Under the pieces are notes generated by a model that saw only the letters and a program-made list of their open reading frames with translations, did not search any database and was not told the origin of the DNA. Shown here piece after piece: positions 25,391-37,104 of a stretch of 64,000 nt of DNA; positions within the stretch are counted from its first letter, which is position 1; each line of letters opens with the position of its first letter. Origin of the DNA: Patiria miniata (lineage: Eukaryota > Echinodermata > Asteroidea > Valvatida > Asterinidae); the NCBI RefSeq assembly GCF_015706575.1, contig NW_024037074.1:6014001-6078000 (forward strand). Reading direction: 5' to 3'. The translations under genes and the position numbers were made by a program.

Positions 25391-25956
25391 TAGTACACCC
25401 ACACTGCATTGGAAAATTGATGAAGTGCTAGTGAATGTAGTATGCTTGACTACAAACAATGTAGTGCATGAAATGTTGCTGGTCTGCTTATAATGAGTTG
25501 CTATATAAATATATCAAAATTCCTTACTAAGAATAAAACAGTTTGCTTTTCAAATAATACAAAACGGCACATGAATATGTATGAGCTCTATCCACCTGCA
25601 TTTTGTTTCCAAATGATTCATGCTTATTGATAGTAATAAATATCATCATTCAGAGTTTTTGAAGTAAACATTTGAGTCGGATTTTTCCAAAAACCATACC
25701 CCTTTTTAGAAAGTGAAATGGTGCCACAAAGAAACAACAGTAATTTTTAAGAGTCGTCTCAATAATAATCCTGGAAAAGCTGCGGAGAATGTTTCTCCCA
25801 ATATGCTGGTCGTGCCTCAGCCGGTGATATCTGGGTACTTTGTTGCACGAACAGTCCACTCACTCAAGCAGTAGCAGATGAAGTCTCTCCCTAAGATTCG
25901 CCAAGGTAATGCAAAGTTCCCTGCAGCTTTTCATGGATTATTAGCAAGATGCAACT

Positions 25957-28067
25957 TTACGGAACACCCTCCACACGTTCGCAACACTCAGTTGGAGGTT
26001 TGTCCCAGTTGTACATGTAAGATAACCTGATCTGTTGCTCGTTGGCGCACATCTGCCCAATAGTCTGCAGCTGCAGGTATTTTCCCCGCATGTTCTGCAC
26101 GCTCTGTTTGTGGGTGATCAGGTAGCTGTTGCGGCAACCGCGCGACTTGTACTCGGTGTCAAATCGCGGGTCGTGCTCCCGCCTCACGTCAATCGGAGCC
26201 AGCCAGGAGCCAAGGGACACGTCCTCCGCGTGGTACTTCTTCAAAAGCGGGGCATTTTCAGCCACAAAGTGAACCAAGTCGGAGGACAAGACGTAGCCAC
26301 CACCTACCGCAAAGGGGATGTAGCGGTCACACAGCACCCAATCCGTCTCCTTGTACTTGCCGCTCTTGTGGACATGTGCCCGGCCGTCAAAGAAACCCCA
26401 GTAAAGGCGAACTCTGGACTTGGTTGCGAGCTCTTGGACTAAGGGATCGAGTCTGACAAAGGTATCATCGTCTACCTTCAGCAGGTACTGGAAGTCTACT
26501 GTATGATCAAGCCACGCTAACATCTGGAGAAGTTTTGAGGTGAGGACACTGAAGGAATCTTTGAGCTCTGGGAGGAAGAGCATATCGTGGAACTGCTTCT
26601 GTTCTGATTCCAGCGTCTCCATGTCTGAGCTGGACAGCCCGGCTGTTCCAATCACAAACCGCGGCAGGATATCTCCACCGTGATTCTGCAGCCAGGTGTC
26701 GCGGATCGTGTACCTGCGTTCGACCATCTGTGGCCCGCTCATTATCAGGACCACAAGGAATGCCGAAAGCTCCTTCTGGCTGGCTTTGGGCTGGGCCGGG
26801 GATAGGTTCGGGTCGCATGGTACGGCCTTAGCATTACGATTGGTTGTGTCATTTACGCAAGATGTGATGAAAATAACCAGCAGGGTGGAGCTTGTGGCGC
26901 ACATCAGCAACAGCAGTTTGTTGACAGATCTGCGTCTTCCACACCAATTGTTTGCATCCTAAAACAAAGAGAAAAATAAAACAAAGGCTCTATTTCTAAA
27001 TCAGTAATATACGTACTGATTGCAATTAGTACCGTAGACTTACTGTCAACATTTGGGTAGTATCATGATGCCACTTTAGAAACAGAAAAAAAAATTATTT
27101 TAGCCTTCCCTGTACATGTATATAGGTTCCCTTAACTTAAGTTCACTAATGTCACAACCACTAACCCATCCACCCATTATCCTGCTGAAAATAACACTGA
27201 CATTTTGAATTTTTGTTTAAAGTTTGATTCGTAATAATAAAAAAAATGGCCCAGTGAGATTACGGATAACATAGGCAATAACAGGGTATGGCAGGGTGTG
27301 ATTTCAGTTGATTGGAAAAGGATTGGACGGAAACCTATCCTCCCACAATGTAGGCCTACTTATGTCATCGTCCGAGTAACTACTTATCGCTTATATTAAC
27401 ATTGGGACATTGTCTGACAAAAGGTTTCGACAAAAGTAGGGTTGGGCTGCCATCATGTGACACAATAGAAACAACCCAACAAAAACATCAGATTTCACCT
27501 TCAAAACGGCCACAAAATCACTACTAGATACACCACCTGAAGTACAACTACAAGCAGAGATTAATGATTAATATTGAGGTAGTAACTAGTTGGGTTTAGG
27601 CCTACTGGATGAAAAGTGAAATTTACTGTTTAACGCCACTTCAGCAGTTGTGTACAAAGTCAATGGCGAGTCAAAAAGAAGTATTTACTAGTTATTAGTA
27701 TTTTCTAACAAATGTTTCTCATTCCCAGACTGGAAAAATTCCCCAGACTCATGTCTTTTCAACATTTTTGCAATAACTGACCTTTATTTGAGATAATTGA
27801 TAGGCCTAGGCCTATAATTAAAAGAGTGGTACGTTGCAACATCATGACATTGACATCCCGCTCCACGAACACAACTTCACCTAGCTGGAGTTACCCAGCC
27901 CTAAATTTTATCATTGGGTTGTGATAAAATTTAGGGCTGGGTAACTCCAGCTAAGTAAACTTCACCATGTTCACTCACATTCACAAGTACAAAATTCGAA
28001 GAAAACAAAAACAAGTAGGCCCTAGCACCTTTGTACTTACTCTAATACAAGATCCGATGACGCCCAT
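25957..28067 (-). CDS. B3GALT6: Beta-1,3-galactosyltransferase 6, paralogue A
   Basis: The enzyme adds the second galactose of the GlcA-Gal-Gal-Xyl linker that joins glycosaminoglycans to proteoglycan cores, and is a type II Golgi membrane protein. Two coding exons are inferred. The first, 28041-28067, encodes MGVIGSCIR. The second, 25957-26958, encodes 333 residues plus TAA and is preceded by a TTTTAG acceptor. The total is 342 residues. A signal-anchor lies at about residues 22-40 (LLLLMCATSSTLLVIFI). The GT31 landmarks follow: FLVVLIMSGP, ERRYTIRDTWL, the metal-binding KVDDDTF, LYWGFFDGRAH, GGGYVLSSDLV, EDVSLGSWLAP, DVRREHDPRFDTEY, and the end CCERVEGVP that marks B3GALT6. The human gene has no intron in its CDS; here one sits before the anchor. 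Paralogue B lies head to head at 30971-31978. Both look catalytically intact. Confidence 0.9.
27883..27952. repeat. Perfect 31-bp inverted repeat, 8-nt loop
   Basis: Bases 27883-27913 (AGCTGGAGTTACCCAGCC onward to TTTTATCA) are exactly complementary to 27922-27952, with loop TTGGGTTG between. It lies in the intron of B3GALT6 paralogue A, about 90 bp downstream of its first coding exon. It may be a tiny MITE or a structured RNA hairpin. Confidence 0.9.
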
Positions 28068-28294
28068 CGCAACGTTTTCGCGTTCGGAGTTTTCTTGGTC
28101 GACCAAATAGAAATAGTAAACAAAAACTTGTTTTCGACTTGGATTTTTAAATGTAGTTCACACCCAAAATCAAGCTTATACTGCAAGCTTATGGGCGCTG
28201 CCATTTTGTGTGATCCCATCATGCATTACGTTAACTGGTATTCCTCATTCCATACGCGTTTCGTCGAAAACCGTGCGTTTGGCCACCAGTCAAG
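28068..28294. promoter_or_regulatory. Putative bidirectional promoter between the B3GALT6 paralogues
   Basis: About 225 bp separate the start codon of paralogue A (minus) from AAGATGGCGGC at 28292-28302 (plus), a classic YY1-type site often found at TATA-less start sites. A minus-strand YY1-like CAAAATGGCAGC lies near 28196-28207. No TATA box is evident. Start sites are inferred from motif and gene layout only. Confidence 0.45.
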
Positions 28295-30478
28295 ATGGCG
28301 GCGTCCATGGGTTTATTTTTGTTTCATAATGTAATTTGATCGTGCGCGGTACTATACCCGTGTAGCGATTTAGGCCTATTGCCTTGACCCGAGAGAGTAC
28401 TTCCGCGATGATTGACTTGGCAGATATTCCGGCTGGCCTGGGGAAAGTGCTACGTTGGCAAAGTTTTGGAAAGTTCACAGGTTTAGTCCTATGCATAAAC
28501 TGTTCAACGGCGTGCGTGGCTGCGCCATGATTGAGTTCGATAGCGACTAGCGCCTAGCGGTTGTGAAACTGAAAGTGAAAAGTATATGCCGCGCCGAAAG
28601 TTCGCCTAATAATTCGGTAAGTAAGAAAAATAAGAATTTCATTCTGAATTAGCCCCATAAATGTGGCCAATTTATTGGATCGTAGTCGGGTAAATTGGCC
28701 ACATTTGCTTAATATGCCATGGGCAGTGATGGGTGTCTATGCTAATTCTGAATCTGATTGAATGGGATTGTTTTATTGATCATGTCCATGTTGTTGCTAG
28801 TATTGCTAATATATATTTTTTTAATTTGTCAAAAGATAAGCAATATTTATAGATAGTGGATATTTTGCCGGAGGTAATGACGGCAAACTAACGATTACTA
28901 ATGGTTTGCCGGCGGCAATCCATATCAACAGAGGGCGCTGTACTCTTTAAAATAGGGCTGAATTATAAGATGTATTAAATTCCAGCCAGAAGTTGTGTAG
29001 CACGTTTGGTGTAATGGTTAAGCAAAGGCTCTAGTAAGCGGGATGACTCGCATTCGATTCCAACCGCACCACATTTTGAAGTTTTTTTTTCTCATCCCCA
29101 AATAAATAAGAATATTCTTCTTTTATTATTTTAGGCAGTGTATATTTTGCCGGAGACGGCAAAGCTTTAGTAAACTTTAGTAACAAAAAAAGTTATTGGT
29201 CTATGACTAGTCCAAAAATTTGGGACTCTCAATACTGTGTATGAGAGTCCCAACACTTAAGGTACAGTCTTGAAAACATGCAATACAAGAAAATAGACTA
29301 TGACTATGACAATTATTGCTGAAATTTCTCTCAACTTCTAAACAGACTTGTAACCAGTAAAGAGAACAAGAATTATTTTATAAATGAGGTAAATGAAATA
29401 AACTATGTTATAAAACTCACCAAGCAACAGCTTATTGCCGCGCTATGGCTGCCTGGCCACCACAGTACACGTATACATACATGTTTACTTCTTGAACTCT
29501 TCTTGGCTAGTGAGCCCATGTGTTTTATAGCTCCATGGTGAGCCACACCTAACAAACACAATAGCACTAGGGCAATCCAGCCAGGCACTCAGGCACGCAA
29601 GGAAAGTACTTAATTTGCATAACATCTGCAACTGTGTCTATTGCAATGCCACTAATCTGGGTCTTGTGTTGGTCTTTGCATTTTGATGTACGATTTACTA
29701 TGATTTTATTGTGAATGAAATCATTGTTTCAAAAATTTGTTTCCAAAACTGATTACAGCGTCATTTCAATTAATTCAATGAATTCTTCTTTCACATTTAA
29801 ATTTGTCATCCATCCTTAAAGGGAATATACATCATTTGCTTTTGCTGTAATTTTCAGAAATGGATAGAATTGGGGGGTTGGAAATATATAGCAAATATAG
29901 TTACACTGACTTTTTTGAGGTTTTGGGTTCGAAATGCTATAAAAACCAAGAAAAACGATCATTTTCCTGTAGTCTGGTTCCCTGACTCCATATAAGAAGA
30001 AACAGAGCAGTTTACATACATTGGGGAATTGTAAGGTCAAGGAACCAGTCTAGCTGGCTCGTACCCGTTCATAGGTTTGTAATCGATTGCAAACAAGTGC
30101 AATGGTCAATTGGGGCCAGTATTTGAAAAAAAAAGCCAGTTGTTTCCAACGCTGATCGGCCGATCAGCGTTGGAAATTGATACAAAAATACCACTTTTCT
30201 TGAAAATGACAGTATACCAGGTGCCATGATTTTACAGGATGCTTTACACTGTCATTCACTAACAGTCCAGCAAGGTATTTCAAAATGATTTGGTAGTTTT
30301 ATTTTTTGATGTTTGCAAGTGTTGTATTTTCCCTTTAAAGTTGTCATGCATTTCACTTTTAATGTTGTTTCAGAGATGGCACTTGGAAAGAGCCCTCTAT
30401 GACCTCATCCCCCTTAGACAATTGACCCTCTCAGAATTGCAACAGGTCATCAGGCGACAGTCCAGTTGAAAATTTAAG
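28295..30478 (+). CDS. Possible upstream ORF / microprotein in the B3GALT6-B leader
   Basis: An ATG inside AAGATGGCGGC (28295) opens MAASMGLFLFHN, followed at 28331 by a possible GTAATT donor. A second exon, 30374-30478, has a good TTTCAG acceptor and an AAG|GTACAT donor. In the joined frame it adds RWHLERALYDLIPLRQLTL and then SELQQVIRRQSS before TGA (30467-30469), for 43 residues in all. That stop lies just upstream of, and in frame with, the B3GALT6-B start. The second exon looks coding in character (leucine pattern, no low complexity), but I do not recognise it. It could equally be untranslated leader. An alternative first ATG near 28409 (MIDLADIPAGLGK) exists. Confidence 0.25.
28995..29090 (+). 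mobile_element. Degenerate tRNA-like sequence (SINE head)
   Basis: GGTGTAATGGTTAAGC resembles an A box and GCATTCGATTCCAAC a B box, about 45 bp apart, followed by ACCGCACCACA and a T-rich stretch. The arms pair too poorly for a functional tRNA. It is probably the head of a SINE. Confidence 0.4.
29817..30340 (-). mobile_element. TTAAAGGGAA-family MITE, copy 2 (reverse)
   Basis: It starts TTAAAGGGAATATACATC and ends TTGTATTTTCCCTTTAA. The core GCTGATCGGCCGATCAGC sits at about 30151-30168. The order of landmarks is the reverse complement of copies 1, 3 and 4. It lies in an intron of the B3GALT6-B leader, 34 bp before the 30374 exon. Confidence 0.85.
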
Positions 30479-30970
30479 GTACATTTACAATTTTTTTACA
30501 GTTAGTTCAAAGGATGTTCCAAATCAAAGCTTGTTTGAAAATGAGGAAAGAATGTAGTATCCAGACGCCACTTGTACACGTTCTGTACAAAGTCTATGGA
30601 GAGTCAAGAACATTTTCCAAGTATTTCCTAACAAAATTGGAAATGTTTCTCAGTCCCACATTCATGGCTTTTCAACATTCCCGTGACTGACCTTTACTGA
30701 AATGATAATGAAGAAAAAAGTGGCGTTGTTAGGTATCAACATTCTTTCCGAAAACTTAGCAGCTCTAAATATTTGGTGATGTATGCAATTTATTTGTTGA
30801 ATAGATTGTGACATGGTTTGAAATTCATCTATAGTGTGAGGGATATGTGTATAGTGTCTTCTGTCTACAAAAACGCATTGGGTACCCATTCTCTCTTCGG
30901 CTATCTTTTAAAAAAAACCAATCCATTCATAAAATAATTGTTTTTCTTTCATTATCAGGTTCTGAAAGGC

Positions 30971-31978
30971 ATGGGTAGGAAGACCAAACCAGGCATGGCA
31001 AAGATAATGTTTATTATGCCTTGCGTCTTCATTATTTTCATCATATACATCATCTCAACATGCAATGATGGATCCAGCAACCAGAGCACCAAGCCGGTGA
31101 CATGTGAGCCCCATCAATCCAGCCACCAAGAGGGGGACAAGAACGCCCCGCGGCCCAAGAAAAAACTGTCCTCTTTCCTGGTGGTTCTCATCATGACGGG
31201 CCCTCAGCTGGTGGAGCGACGCTACACGATCCGAGAGACCTGGCTGCAGAAGCACGGCAAGGACGTCCTGCCCAAGTTTGTGGTGGGCACGGCAGAGCTC
31301 AAGGAGTCGGACAAGAAGATGCTGGACTCTGAGCAGGCTCGCCACAAGGACTTGCTCTTCCTGCCCAAACTCAAGGACTCCTTCGGGTCGCTCACCAACA
31401 AGCTCCTCCAAATGCTGACGTGGTTGGACAGAAATGTCGACTTTCAGTATGTACTGAAGGCCGACGATGACACGTATGTCCGACTGGATGCGGTGGTCAA
31501 AGAACTGAAGTCGAAGAGCAAAGAGAAGCTGTATTGGGGGTTCTTTGACGGGAGGGCACACGCTCACCGCACCGGTCGCTACGCTGAAACAGACTGGGTT
31601 CTGTGCGATCGGTATTTGCCGTATGCCATGGGCGGGGGTTACGTGCTCTCGTCCGATTTAGTCAGCTTCATCGCAAACAATGCCCAGTACTTGAAGCGGT
31701 ACCATGCTGAAGATGTCTCTGTTGGCTCCTGGCTGGCAGCCGTTGACGTCAAGCGCGAGCACGACCCCCGATTCGACACGGAGTTCAAATCCCGTGGCTG
31801 CCGCAACGTCTACATCGTTACACACAAACAGTCGATACAGGACATGAGGTCCAAGTATCAACAGTTACAGACGACGGGCAAGATGTGTGCCAAGGAGCAA
31901 CAGTTTAGGTTATCCTACGTCTACAACTGGGAGAAGGTGCCCACGGAGTGTTGTGAACGAGTGGAAGGGGTACCTTAA
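30971..31978 (+). CDS. B3GALT6: Beta-1,3-galactosyltransferase 6, paralogue B
   Basis: A single coding exon gives 335 residues, starting MGRKTKPGMAKIMFIMP. The ATG at 30971 is 12 nt after a TTATCAG acceptor (exon from 30959), so the leader is spliced. An in-frame TGA in the preceding leader exon rules out an N-terminal extension by that route. The anchor is FIMPCVFIIFIIYII. GT31/B3GALT6 landmarks are complete: FLVVLIMTGPQ, ERRYTIRETWL, metal-binding KADDDTYVRLD, LYWGFFDGRAH, GGGYVLSSDLV, EDVSVGSWLAA, DVKREHDPRFDTEF and the terminal CCERVEGVP. The role is galactosyltransferase II of glycosaminoglycan linker synthesis in the Golgi. Most positions agree with paralogue A at 25957-28067; the anchor and stem differ most. 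The acceptor lies at the equivalent place in both genes. This copy has a more GC-rich third position than its surroundings. Confidence 0.95.
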   Translation: MGRKTKPGMAKIMFIMPCVFIIFIIYIISTCNDGSSNQSTKPVTCEPHQSSHQEGDKNAPRPKKKLSSFLVVLIMTGPQLVERRYTIRETWLQKHGKDVLPKFVVGTAELKESDKKMLDSEQARHKDLLFLPKLKDSFGSLTNKLLQMLTWLDRNVDFQYVLKADDDTYVRLDAVVKELKSKSKEKLYWGFFDGRAHAHRTGRYAETDWVLCDRYLPYAMGGGYVLSSDLVSFIANNAQYLKRYHAEDVSVGSWLAAVDVKREHDPRFDTEFKSRGCRNVYIVTHKQSIQDMRSKYQQLQTTGKMCAKEQQFRLSYVYNWEKVPTECCERVEGVP

Positions 31979-32867
31979 GGAGGCCATGCTAGGGCATAGA
32001 GGGTTCTCTTAAAGAGTCTGCCAAAATTTAACTTCCAATATTATCAGGGGTCTACATGTACTTGCATGTAACAACGTGTTCATGCCACTCTACTTGCCAT
32101 TTTTATATCAATAACATGTGTAGCGTCTTTAAATCATTGCTTTCAACGAATGTTTGGTCCAGTTAACCGTCAGTCTTCCTTATAGTCTTCCATCGTTCCA
32201 TTATTTTTTAGCAGAAGGGCAATTCTGTTAATTCAGCTGTACAATGTTCATGTCAGACACTTTAATGAGTTATTGTATGAAAAATGAATGTGATACATCA
32301 CTAATATGGCATCTAAAGAGTAGAAAACAATGGGAGACTTTGGAGACGTTGGTGGCTGCAAACACACCGGTCCTTCTTCATTTGTTTACGTCATGTTAAA
32401 AGCTAAGGCGGGCATGCTCAAACAATGGAAAAAGAATGGGTGTGTTTGCTGCCACTGATGTCTAAAGTCTCAAAAGTCTCCCATTACAGACCAAACTAAG
32501 GTTGTACCACCACCTTTAAACGACCTTGTACATGTAGTGTACATTATGTGGTCGGACATGCGTTGGATTTTACGGAATTGCCCAGTAGCATACTTGTTGC
32601 AACTATGGTTGGGTCCATCGCTATAGTTGGGGTGGATAATGCATTATTTTTGGGGTGGGGCAGTGTTGATGGAAAGGGGGGGGGGCGCAGATGGATTTTG
32701 CTGAAGTGTACATGTGATTGCCTACTGTCTGTAGAGAAAACGCTAAACGGTGTATTGTACTCAAACAATAATACAATCTCACTCTACTGCGCGTTGCAGG
32801 CATTGCCATACTTCTACATGAACCTACAGTAACTTGCAGCATTGTGTGGTGCCAAGCGCCTTGCCAT
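31979..32867 (+). other. Presumed 3' untranslated region of B3GALT6-B
   Basis: There is no coding signal after the TAA. The stretch is AT-rich with a few ACATGTA words. No strong AATAAA was seen before the MITE that begins at 32868, so the true cleavage site is unknown. Nothing else is recognised here. Confidence 0.4.
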
Positions 32868-33380
32868 TAAAGGGAAGATACAACATTTGCAAACATCACA
32901 AAACGAAATGATCAAGTTATCATTACTGGATTGTTAGAGAATGCAGTCTAAAGCATCCTGTAAAATTGTGGCTCCTGGTTTGCTGTCATTTTCAAGAAAA
33001 ATGATATTTTTCCAGCGCTGGTCGGCCGACCAGCATTGGAGAAAACTGGTTTTTTTCAAAAACTGCTCCTAAGTTTTCATAATTAGTTACTCCGCGTTTT
33101 CTTTGCAATTGATTACACACCTGTGAAGGGGTACAAGCCTGCTAAACTGGTTCTCTGACCTTACAATTCCCCAAAGTCTATAATTGCTCTGTTTCATCTT
33201 AAGTGGGGTCAGGGAACCAGACCTCAAGAACATGTTTGGTTTTCTTGGTTTTTCCAGCATTTACAAGCCCAAATCGTGAAACAAGTCATTTTAACAATAT
33301 TTGCTATAACATACTAATCCTCCAAATCCATCTATTTCTGAAAATTGCAGCAAAAGAAAATGTTGTGTATTCCCTTTAAA
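32868..33380 (+). mobile_element. TTAAAGGGAA-family MITE, copy 3
   Basis: It begins TTAAAGGGAAGATACAAC, has GCTGGTCGGCCGACCAGC at about 33018-33035, and ends GTGTATTCCCTTTAAA. It is 513 bp and shares all ordered landmarks with copy 1 at 11219. Confidence 0.85.
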
Positions 33381-34261
33381 TATGATGCCTCATGCTCTTC
33401 AAATAATGAGATTTTTTATCGTAACACATTTTCAATTTGTATCATTCCAGTGAAAAAGTACTTTTTATTTTTCGTTAAAATGATGCTCCCCTCCCCCTAT
33501 TTAAGCATCTGCAACCTCTAACAAAAACAAATCGATCCTGCGAGAGCCGAATTAGTATCGGCCAGTAAATGATTTGAATATTGTAGCAAATAATAATTCA
33601 ATATAACAAAGGGTCTGTGGATTTGTTTTGTTTTGATGTCTCATTCAAAAGTGAGTAAATTTTGTGTTGCTAGGAAAATTGCAATTAAAAAAATGGGGGG
33701 GGGGTTTGAAACTTGAATTAGCACAGGGAATGCATTTTTTAATAATGAAATTATGGGATTACGCGGTATGCAGTTGATGTTGAATTTGACAAAGTCAAAA
33801 TAAGTTGGAATTTGTGCTAGCATGTGTCCATTATTGCATCAATAAATTTGATTTTATTAGCTTAGCTATTAAGTAGTTGCAGTTAGTAATTAGAGTGTAG
33901 CATTTGAAGGAAAATGATAAATGTCTCGTTTTGCAGTGTACACAGACTATGCAACCTAATTTTATAGTTGACATCATCTACATGTACATTGGTGTTCATG
34001 TTTGTTACAAAGTGGTCTGTTTTTTTACTATTTTAACATCACTGTCTTATGTTCAAATTATAGTTTTGAAAGAACATTGTACTATAATTACTGCATATTT
34101 TGTTTACTTCAGAAATTGAAAGCCACACACACATCCTTGCCATTTCTTATAAGATATTTTTCCAATTTTGTGAGGTTCGTAAGCTACATACATTTATGTA
34201 TATCCAAATCCTGCTATTTTTAGTCTTATCTTTTTAAGGTGCATTTAAAAAAAAAATCATT
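33381..34261. other. AT-rich intergenic sequence
   Basis: No gene, RNA or repeat family is recognised. Short open frames here are low-complexity and lack splice or homology support. Confidence 0.5.
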
Positions 34262-34645
34262 ATAAGGCCCCCCAAAAAAGTATCCGGTTTCTGGTATGCG
34301 CGCGCGTCGCCGTAGCCATGCGCATCGGCAAAATGAAAAAGTTTTTTTTTCAATGAAAGATGATGTCTGAAAACCGCCGAACTCACTGGTCTGACTGGAA
34401 TCCTGCTGCTGCACAATTTTAACGTGTTTTTAGATTGGGTTATGGTCGAGAATAAGCTTTATGTGGCCTCTCTGGACTCCCATATAATTTGCACTAAGTT
34501 TAGTCGGGCACCATTTGCAGTCATCAGCAGACAAGTGAAGTAAAAAAATCAGGTAAAAAAAAAAAAAAGCCGCGTCGCCGCACCACTTTTTGGGCAAGCT
34601 CCATACCAGAAACCGGAGACTTTTATTTTTTTTTTGGCCTAACTT
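34262..34645. mobile_element. AGTCTCCGGTTTCTGG MITE, copy 2
   Basis: It is the inverse of copy 1 at 25020: AAGGCCCCCCAAAAAAGTAT then CCGGTTTCTGGTATGCG at the left, and CCAGAAACCGGAGACTTTTA at the right. TTCCAATCCTGCTGC-type and AAGCTTTATGTGGCC landmarks lie inside. Confidence 0.85.
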
Positions 34646-36900
34646 ATATATTAACAAATCTTGCCATTTCTAGTCTTATCTTTTTCTAGGTGCATAAAAA
34701 AAATTGAGTGCAAAATTAGCAACGCCAAAGCAATATTTTCTCACAATATCAATATTGAAAACGAACCATTCCCTAAAACCTACCGTTTTTGCTGCTTCTT
34801 TTTTTTTACAAAAGTAAAGTACAGTTCTTTATTAAAAAAAAATTCTTCAAAATGCGCTTTGTATGCAGTACAAAGTATTTGCAAATAAAAGTTAGTTTAA
34901 TCTACATTTTAGTTTCATTTTCATTTTTAAAGTGTTGCTTAATTAAGTAAAAATCGTCTTGATGCATGTTAGACCCACAATTATCTAAGGCACATTTGAA
35001 ACAAAAACCTATGTTGATTTTATTTTGACATTAATGATGATTTATTCTTCATAAGACATCTTTTGTGATGAGATCTACACAAATTAGGCATCATGATTAT
35101 ATTTAGAATTGAGGGCTTAAGATAATGATTCGTTGTGTTTGTTTTTGAGTTACAAGAATAGGGCTGTTACAACGGGTATCCGGGTACCCATTTTTTTCTT
35201 CAGTCGGGTACCCAGTTCTCGTATTACTCGTAAATGCACACCCCTATACAAGTACATTTGAAGTTCTTGCTTTTTTTTGTAGTTTTGAAAAAATTACAGA
35301 GTGTGCGTTTAAGTAGCAAGGTTCTCCAAGATACTCCGAAGCATTTAAGAGTTTAACACTCAGTTTTCAAAATCTAAAATGTCAATGGAATGACTCTAAG
35401 TAATTTTAAAATGAAAACCCCAAAGTGGGAACAATTTATTCAGATATTCTTGATCGTAAAATTTACAACTGTTGACCAATCATTCAACAAGTCATGCACA
35501 CCATACGATTATACAATGTAATTCAAAATAACAGAATCATCTAGTCCACAAATTGCACAGTATTGTGCAATTATAAGCACAAACTTTTTTTTTCCTTCTA
35601 CATTTACAAAACATATTAAATAAACGGTACATTCCATATTCATGGTCTACAAAATGTGTAGACTGTTCATGTGATAATGACGACTGCATATGTTAAAATT
35701 TTGCATACATTTTTTTCACTACTAAACTTTGCACCTACATTGTAATCTTTTAAAAAAGAAAAACCAAGAATGATATTTAAAAGACAAACTTTGGTGGGAC
35801 ATGATCTCAAGACCTCTAGCACACCGCACAGGTTTCCCGAGCTACATGTATCCTGCAAAATCTTGGCACAGTGCCAATAGGCCATGGTCCATGTTCAGGG
35901 GCCACTAGTCGGAAACCATAAACCCGTTAAACGTGCCATGTTGCCATTTGAAATTATCTTAAATAAAAATTTTAAATGAAATACTTTATTGAAAGTGTTT
36001 TCTTTTTAATGAAAGTGGTGTATGAATTTATGTGTAGTTACATTTAAGACAATGTATTTGAGAAAGATACACTTGCATGACTCAGTTTGAGACTAACTGC
36101 AGTTTAGTAGTTGCCATAATATACATGTTCCTACTACATGTACTCACTTTTTTTTGGCCACTTTGGAGAAAGCTAAAATAAGTAAAATTGACAACTGTTA
36201 TGAAATGGTGCCATTCATAAAGATCTATACTGACCAACAAGTGTTATGAAAAAAATTCCATGGCCAAAAAGCCACAAACTATGGAATTAGAAATTTCTTA
36301 ACACTACCAAAACAAAAATTCAAATCTAGTATTACACTCAACAGTCAACGGAAATTAAAAGTGTAAATGAGGAACAGAGCATAAAAAAGACTGCACCCTC
36401 ATTTAAATATGGGAGAATTTTGCCTTGTTTTTGCTGCAAAAATTGCATTTGTGTTTGAGAAAGTGGTGCAGAAACAACTCCAGAATTTGTGACTTCAATT
36501 TTGTATGTATTTTAGGAAAAAAAGATGTTAGAAAAAAATCACGGCCTCTTTTGCAACGGAATGAACGTGTTGGTGGGAGCTGGCATCTAGATCTTATTTA
36601 TCACTACAATAAATTATTATTTAATCAGTGGCTATCTCAGCTACTCTGACCAATTATGGAAAGTACCCAGTTGGCTTTGAAAAGTTTGTCGCCCTCTAGT
36701 GGGGTAAGTGTAAAAATTCTCAGGACAATGTTCCTGTGCCTTTACTGGTGTACAATATGTACATTTCCCATGAAAACACATTCGGCACAATTCAGTCTCG
36801 AAACAATTGCGTACAACAGTGCACTTTAATATCTAAAAGCCAGTCCGACATTGGAAAACCCAAGTTCACGTCAAAACTGAAATAAAGGCGCCCTCGCTTT
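34646..36900. other. Intergenic sequence without recognised features
   Basis: About 2.2 kb of AT-rich sequence between B3GALT6-B and SDF4. It contains a small inverted GGGTACCC/GGGTACCC cluster near 35175-35215. I see no coding exon, RNA gene or repeat family. Confidence 0.5.
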
Positions 36901-37104
36901 GCTTTTGTGAGTACAGAGGCCGAACAGTGCCCTCATATGCTGAGGCACAGAGCAATTTCGCACGGCCAGCCTCTTTCTCACTGCAAGGCAGTGTTGCAGT
37001 TAGTCCATCACAAAACCCTAAAAAGTCCATCACATCAGTCCCAAGTCAAGTCACAAGCTATTCCAATAGAAGGTGACAAAAGCATTCCTTTGTTCACCCT
37101 TTGT

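Noticed and set aside
26035..26442. 135-codon frame antisense to B3GALT6-A
   Set aside because: It is a shadow of the coding strand with no splice or family support.
28995..29075. Functional tRNA gene
   Set aside because: A/B-box-like words are present, but acceptor and anticodon arms do not pair acceptably.
31055..31567. 170-codon frame antisense to B3GALT6-B
   Set aside because: It is a shadow of the GC-rich coding strand.
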